A stretch of DNA of 64,000 nucleotides from JBIICI01 sp044238935 (GTDB lineage: Bacteria; Pseudomonadota; Alphaproteobacteria; Micavibrionales; Micavibrionaceae), in NCBI GenBank assembly GCA_044238935.1, contig JBIICI010000004.1, positions 44,918-108,917 on the forward strand, written 5' to 3'. Made by a program: the position numbers and the translations under genes. Below the pieces are notes generated by a model that saw only the letters and a program-made list of their open reading frames with translations, was not told the DNA's origin and made no database searches. This document shows positions 60,046 to 64,000 of this stretch, in pieces; the stretch's first letter is position 1; every line of letters begins with the position of its first letter.

Positions 60046-61386
60046 ATGCGTTTCATTTCCGTATCCCTTTTTGCAATTCTTTGTTGTCTTACCCCCCTTC
60101 AGGCACGCGCTTTGCCCTTAAATGCCCAAAGCACGACGCTTGATAATGGCTTGCAAATTGTCTTTATCCCCAATAAGGTCACGCCTGCGATTATGCATAT
60201 GGTATGGTACAAAGTGGGCTCAGCCGATGATCCGTATGGTCATTCGGGGTTGGCACATTTTATGGAACATATGATGTTTAAGGGCAGCCCGAATATCCCA
60301 ACAGGTCAATTTTCACGCATGGTATCGCATAAAGGCGGCGAAGATAACGCCTTTACGGGCAATGACTATACGGCCTATTATGAAATGATCTCCAAAGATT
60401 ACTTGCCCTTGGTGATGCAAATGGAGGCAGATCGGATGCGATCCATGACACCGAATGAGGCGGATACGGTATCAGAGCGCAATGTGGTCATGGAAGAACG
60501 CCGCCAACGCACCGATAATAACCCTGAGGCTCAGTTGACGGAGCAAATGCTCTATAGCCTATACCCCAACCACCCTTACGGTCGTCCTGCGATTGGCTGG
60601 ATGAGTGAACTACCCAACATGACCCGTGATGATGTGGTGCAATTCCATGATACATGGTACGCGCCCAATAACGCCATTGTGGTAATTTCAGGGGACAGCG
60701 ATTTTGAAACCGTGACCCGTCTGGCGACCCAATATTACGGCGATATTCCGCGCAAAGAATTGCCTAACCGCACACGCCCGAAGACTGCACCCTTGGTTGC
60801 ACCAATCTTATCGGTCATGGAGGATCAAAATGTGGTGCAGCCCCAATTGCAAAAGATCTTACTTGCGCCATCATGGAACCAAGACCCGACCCGTTATTAC
60901 GCATTATTGATTTTAGAGGAGATTTTAGCAGGTGGCAGCGATTCCCTGCTCTATCAGAAATTGGTGGTGCAGGATAAAAAAGCAATCAACATCAGTGTCA
61001 GCTATCGTGGTGATACGGTGGATGATGGTGATTTCTGGATTAATGCCTATCCTACGCCCAAAACGTCCCTTCCTGATCTGGAGCGATCCATTATGCAGGC
61101 ACTCTATTTTATCGCACATAAGGGCTTAAGCCCTGATATGGTAACCCACGCCAAGACACGTATTAAGGAATCTGCCCTGTTTGATTTGGACAATTTCAGC
61201 AACCCTGCACAAATTGTGGGACGATTCATGGCGATTGGTATGCCGCTTTCAGAATTGGAAGGGTTTGAAACAAAGCTGGATCAAGTCACCCCTGAGCAGG
61301 TCATTGAGGCTTTAAAAACCGTTCTGATTGACAATAAAGGGGTCAGTGGGTATTTGTTACCGAAAACGCAAAGGGTAAAACAATGA
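60046..61386 (+). CDS. M16 zinc peptidase (active subunit)
   Basis: A 446-residue secreted or periplasmic pitrilysin-type peptidase. It has a signal peptide (MRFISVSLFAILCCLTPLQA) and the HxxEH motif in GLAHFMEHMMFKGS, with ENxxE-like downstream acids at AERN/VMEERRQR. The other family features are SKDYLPLVMQMEADRMRSM, LYSLYPNHPYGRPAIGW and WYAPNNAIVVISGD. It is followed by a second M16 gene with a four-base overlap (ATGA), the usual active/inactive heterodimer arrangement. Confidence 0.92.
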   Translation: MRFISVSLFAILCCLTPLQARALPLNAQSTTLDNGLQIVFIPNKVTPAIMHMVWYKVGSADDPYGHSGLAHFMEHMMFKGSPNIPTGQFSRMVSHKGGEDNAFTGNDYTAYYEMISKDYLPLVMQMEADRMRSMTPNEADTVSERNVVMEERRQRTDNNPEAQLTEQMLYSLYPNHPYGRPAIGWMSELPNMTRDDVVQFHDTWYAPNNAIVVISGDSDFETVTRLATQYYGDIPRKELPNRTRPKTAPLVAPILSVMEDQNVVQPQLQKILLAPSWNQDPTRYYALLILEEILAGGSDSLLYQKLVVQDKKAINISVSYRGDTVDDGDFWINAYPTPKTSLPDLERSIMQALYFIAHKGLSPDMVTHAKTRIKESALFDLDNFSNPAQIVGRFMAIGMPLSELEGFETKLDQVTPEQVIEALKTVLIDNKGVSGYLLPKTQRVKQ

Positions 61387-62864
61387 AAAAGAATCTGATC
61401 CTATTGGCCTGTGCCACCACCGCCCTTAGCGTCGTTGCAGCAGGTAGCTCGATTTATTTTATGAAAAAATCAAATGCGCCTGTCATGCCAATTTCTAAAC
61501 CAATCCAAAAACCTGCTTCTGCTATACAGCAAGACATCATTCCGCAATCTTCCACCACAGAATTGCTAAAGATACAGCAGATCACATCGGATCAAGGGGT
61601 CAATGCATGGTTGATCGAAGATCACCGTTTGCCCATTATCTCCATCCAATTTTCCTTTGTCGGGGCAGGGTCAAAAAGCGATCCAGCGGATAAATCAGGA
61701 TTATCGCGTTTGCTTTCCAATACAATGGATGAAGGCGCGGGGATTTTAAACAGCCTTGCGTTTCAAAAGGAACTGAATGATCATTCCATCAATCTTAGTT
61801 TCAACATGGATCGTGATGATTTTTATGGGTCATTGAAGACCCTTAAAAAACATGATCAAAAGGCTTACGGTCTCCTAAAAATGGCACTGACCCAGCCGCG
61901 CTTTGATGCGGAGGCGGTGGATCGCATGAAACAGGCCAATATGGCACGGATCAAATCTGCCCTAGAAGACCCCGAATGGATCGCCGCGCGGATCGCCAAT
62001 GATCGGTCATTTTCGGGTCATGTCTATGCCCAAAATAGCGGCGGCACGCTGCATAGCTTAGCAGCCATCAATGCAGATGATTTGCGTGCCTATCATGCCC
62101 AGCATATCCAAAAATCCAATCTTAAAATTGCCGTCATGGGCGATGTGACGGCCGATGAATTAAAGCTGATTTTGAATATGATTTTCGGGTCATTACCCGA
62201 TGCAAAAACCCAAAATGAACAGGTTTCTGATCTGACTGATTTGCAGCACAAAGGGCAGATTGTCTTGTATCAAAAACCCATTCCACAAACCTATATTCAG
62301 ATTACGCAAAAGGGCATTGATAAACATGATCCGCACTATGCGGCAGCCTTGGTGATGAACCATATTTTAGGCTCAGGCGGTTTTGGATCACGGTTGATGG
62401 ATTCCATTCGTGAAAAAGCAGGGCTGACCTATGGGATTTACAGCAATTTTGTGCATTTGGATCATGTAGATACGCTGGAGGTCACAACATCCACCAAAAA
62501 TGAAACGGCGTTACAGCTGCTTGATATGGTGCGCCAAGAATGGCAGAATTTACCCCAGACATTAACTGAGGATGATTTGAAAAACGCGAAGGATTATTTG
62601 GTGGGGTCATTGCCTTTGGGACTATCATCTAGCGATGCAATTGCGCGCACCGCCCTATCATTACAGATTGATGGGTTTGCACCAGATTATTTAAGCCAAC
62701 ATATCAAAGATATTGCATCTGTGACCCTATCTGATGTACAAGAATTGGCAAAAAATATGTTAAAACCAAATGATCTGACCATCACCATGGTTGGAAGCCC
62801 CGTTATCCCGAATGACACAAGTTTAAAAATTGACGAAATAAAGGAAATTCCCAATGCCCAGTAA
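61383..62864 (+). CDS. M16-family inactive partner subunit
   Basis: A 493-residue M16 homologue with an N-terminal membrane segment (about 5-27) and a proline-rich spacer. The zinc motif is absent: the equivalent region reads KSGLSRLLSNTMDEGAG, lacking HxxEH. The C-terminal substrate-binding segment is kept, with GSGGFGSRLMDSIREKAGLTYGIY, the R/Y pair. Such subunits bind peptide for the catalytic partner. It overlaps the preceding gene by four bases and pgi by 11. Confidence 0.92.
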   Translation: MKKNLILLACATTALSVVAAGSSIYFMKKSNAPVMPISKPIQKPASAIQQDIIPQSSTTELLKIQQITSDQGVNAWLIEDHRLPIISIQFSFVGAGSKSDPADKSGLSRLLSNTMDEGAGILNSLAFQKELNDHSINLSFNMDRDDFYGSLKTLKKHDQKAYGLLKMALTQPRFDAEAVDRMKQANMARIKSALEDPEWIAARIANDRSFSGHVYAQNSGGTLHSLAAINADDLRAYHAQHIQKSNLKIAVMGDVTADELKLILNMIFGSLPDAKTQNEQVSDLTDLQHKGQIVLYQKPIPQTYIQITQKGIDKHDPHYAAALVMNHILGSGGFGSRLMDSIREKAGLTYGIYSNFVHLDHVDTLEVTTSTKNETALQLLDMVRQEWQNLPQTLTEDDLKNAKDYLVGSLPLGLSSSDAIARTALSLQIDGFAPDYLSQHIKDIASVTLSDVQELAKNMLKPNDLTITMVGSPVIPNDTSLKIDEIKEIPNAQ

Positions 62865-64000
62865 TTCTAAAAGCAGATCCGAAACCCCTGAATGGAATGC
62901 CTTAAAAGCCCATTATGAAACAATCCAGTCCGTGTCTATGCGTGACCTGTTCGCGGCGGACGCAGATCGGTTCAATACGATGCATTTGAAACTGGATGGG
63001 ATGCTTTTTGATTATTCGAAGCATCGGGTCACGTCTGAAACCATGACCCTGTTGTTAAATCTAGCCAAAGCCAGTGATCTTGAGGGTTGGCGCACCAAAA
63101 TTTTCGCAGGGGATCGGATCAATAACAGTGAACAACGATCCGTTTTGCATTCTGCTTTACGCCGTCCTAAAGGGGAAGCATTAGAGGTGGAAAATGAGGA
63201 TGTCACTGAGGATATTCATGCCGTCTTGGATAAAATCAGGGATTTTACCGATGCGGTCAGAAGCGGGTCATGGATGGGTTACACAGGCAAGAAAATCCAG
63301 CATGTGGTCAATATCGGGATTGGGGGATCAGATTTGGGTCCTTATATGGTGTGTGAGGCCTTAAAGCCCTTCTCAGATCGCAGCATACAGATGCATTTTG
63401 TATCTAATGTGGATGGTACGCATATTGCCGAAACATTGCAGCGGTGTGATCCTGAAACGACCCTGTTCATCATTGCTTCCAAAACCTTCACGACTCAAGA
63501 AACCATGGAAAACGCGCATTCCGCCCGTTCATGGTTCTTGGATCAAACAGGGGCAAATGAACAGGCTTTGTTAAAGCATTTTGTGGCGGTATCCACCAAC
63601 CCAACCGAAGTGGTCAAGTTCGGGATTGACCCTGAAAATATGTTTACCTTCCGCGAATGGGTCGGCGGGCGTTATAGTTTATGGTCATCGATTGGTCTAT
63701 CCATTGCGGTATCCATTGGGTTTGAGAATTTTCAAAGCCTGCTGGGCGGGGCATATGCGATGGATCAGCATTTTATCCATGCGCCACTTTCGCAAAATAT
63801 GCCGGTCATTATGGGGTTACTTGGGGTTTGGTATCGCAACTTTTTTGGCGCACAATCCTATGCAGTGTTGCCTTATGATCAATATTTGCACCGCTTTCCT
63901 GCCTATTTGCAGCAGCTGGATATGGAATCAAACGGCAAGCATGTGGATCGCGATGGGCATGATTTGGATTATGATACAGGTGCAATCTTATTCGGTGAAC
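62854..64000 (+). CDS. pgi: Glucose-6-phosphate isomerase, 3' end cut by window edge
   Basis: Pgi interconverts glucose-6-phosphate and fructose-6-phosphate. The frame is open from ATG 62854 to the window edge, 382 codons. It shows VVNIGIGGSDLGPYMV, ASKTFTTQETMENAHSAR, FREWVGGRYSLWSSIGLSIA (the family signature) and QYLHRFPAYLQQLDMESNGK. AAGGAA lies about seven bases before the ATG, which overlaps the M16 gene's stop by 11 bases. About 150 residues lie outside. Confidence 0.96.
   Translation, partial: MPSNSKSRSETPEWNALKAHYETIQSVSMRDLFAADADRFNTMHLKLDGMLFDYSKHRVTSETMTLLLNLAKASDLEGWRTKIFAGDRINNSEQRSVLHSALRRPKGEALEVENEDVTEDIHAVLDKIRDFTDAVRSGSWMGYTGKKIQHVVNIGIGGSDLGPYMVCEALKPFSDRSIQMHFVSNVDGTHIAETLQRCDPETTLFIIASKTFTTQETMENAHSARSWFLDQTGANEQALLKHFVAVSTNPTEVVKFGIDPENMFTFREWVGGRYSLWSSIGLSIAVSIGFENFQSLLGGAYAMDQHFIHAPLSQNMPVIMGLLGVWYRNFFGAQSYAVLPYDQYLHRFPAYLQQLDMESNGKHVDRDGHDLDYDTGAILFGE

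Overview
This 64 kb window looks like chromosomal DNA of an alphaproteobacterium, moderately AT-rich by eye. Three blocks in alphaproteobacterial order support this: mltB-rlpA-dacA-tmk-holB-metG-tatD-MBL hydrolase, dxr-rseP-bamA-skp-lpxD-fabZ-lpxA, and ruvX/gatC-gatA-gatB. A mitochondrial-type ATP12 assembly factor, a metG of the alphaproteobacterial short form, and a parC with the clade's C-terminal tail also fit. The cell has lipid A, a full murein pathway and a BamA outer membrane. A DotL/DotM (IcmO/IcmP) pair of a type IVB (Dot/Icm-like) secretion system suggests a host-associated or predatory lifestyle; that last point is inference. I cannot name the species.

Layout. 1-3186: lpxB (cut by the edge) and parC. 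3307-5889: a DMT permease, a PP2C-like phosphatase and an MBL hydrolase. 5883-14103: the tatD to mltB block on the minus strand. It is interrupted by a Fur-box-controlled small Cys-rich gene between tatD and metG, and by a hairpin repeat between tmk and dacA. 14138-15108: proB (no PUA domain) and tRNA-Ser(UGA). 15366-19371: an accessory patch with an unknown membrane-anchored protein, a DUF4143-type AAA ATPase behind four exact 23-bp repeats, a small ORF, a NUDIX hydrolase and a 330-bp MITE; a 61-bp direct repeat containing a terminator brackets it. 19371-21420: groES-groEL under a CIRCE operator. 21557-23857: two unknown helical proteins, possibly TelA-like. 23854-29359: ruvX, gatC, gatA, a C39-like protein, a duplicated Cys-motif secreted protein and gatB. 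29368-30495: an unknown gene bracketed by a duplicated gatB 3' end. 30572-32146: a zinc-site-dead HtpX relative with LemA. 32285: tRNA-Ser(GCU). 32444-40768: the lpxA-to-dxr envelope block. 40825-46628: secreted protein, pilin-like protein, dotL, an unknown membrane protein and dotM. 46734-64000: holA, aspartate aminotransferase, an unknown gene, putA, a class A PBP, a methyltransferase, aat, atp12, an AsmA-like protein, an rluC-family gene, an active/inactive M16 pair and pgi (cut by the edge).

How it works together. Most genes are housekeeping: envelope building (lpxA/B/D, fabZ, bamA, skp, rseP, mrcA, dacA, rlpA, mltB), translation (metG, gatCAB, aat, two tRNAs) and replication (holA, holB, tmk, parC). 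The novelty is in the AT-rich inserts. The strongest candidates are the dotM-X-dotL-pilin-like operon, the pseudo-protease HtpX/LemA pair, and two accessory inserts bracketed by 53-61-bp duplications of a neighbouring gene's 3' end. Also notable are the 23-bp repeat array in front of the AAA ATPase and a two-copy CACTAAG hairpin element.
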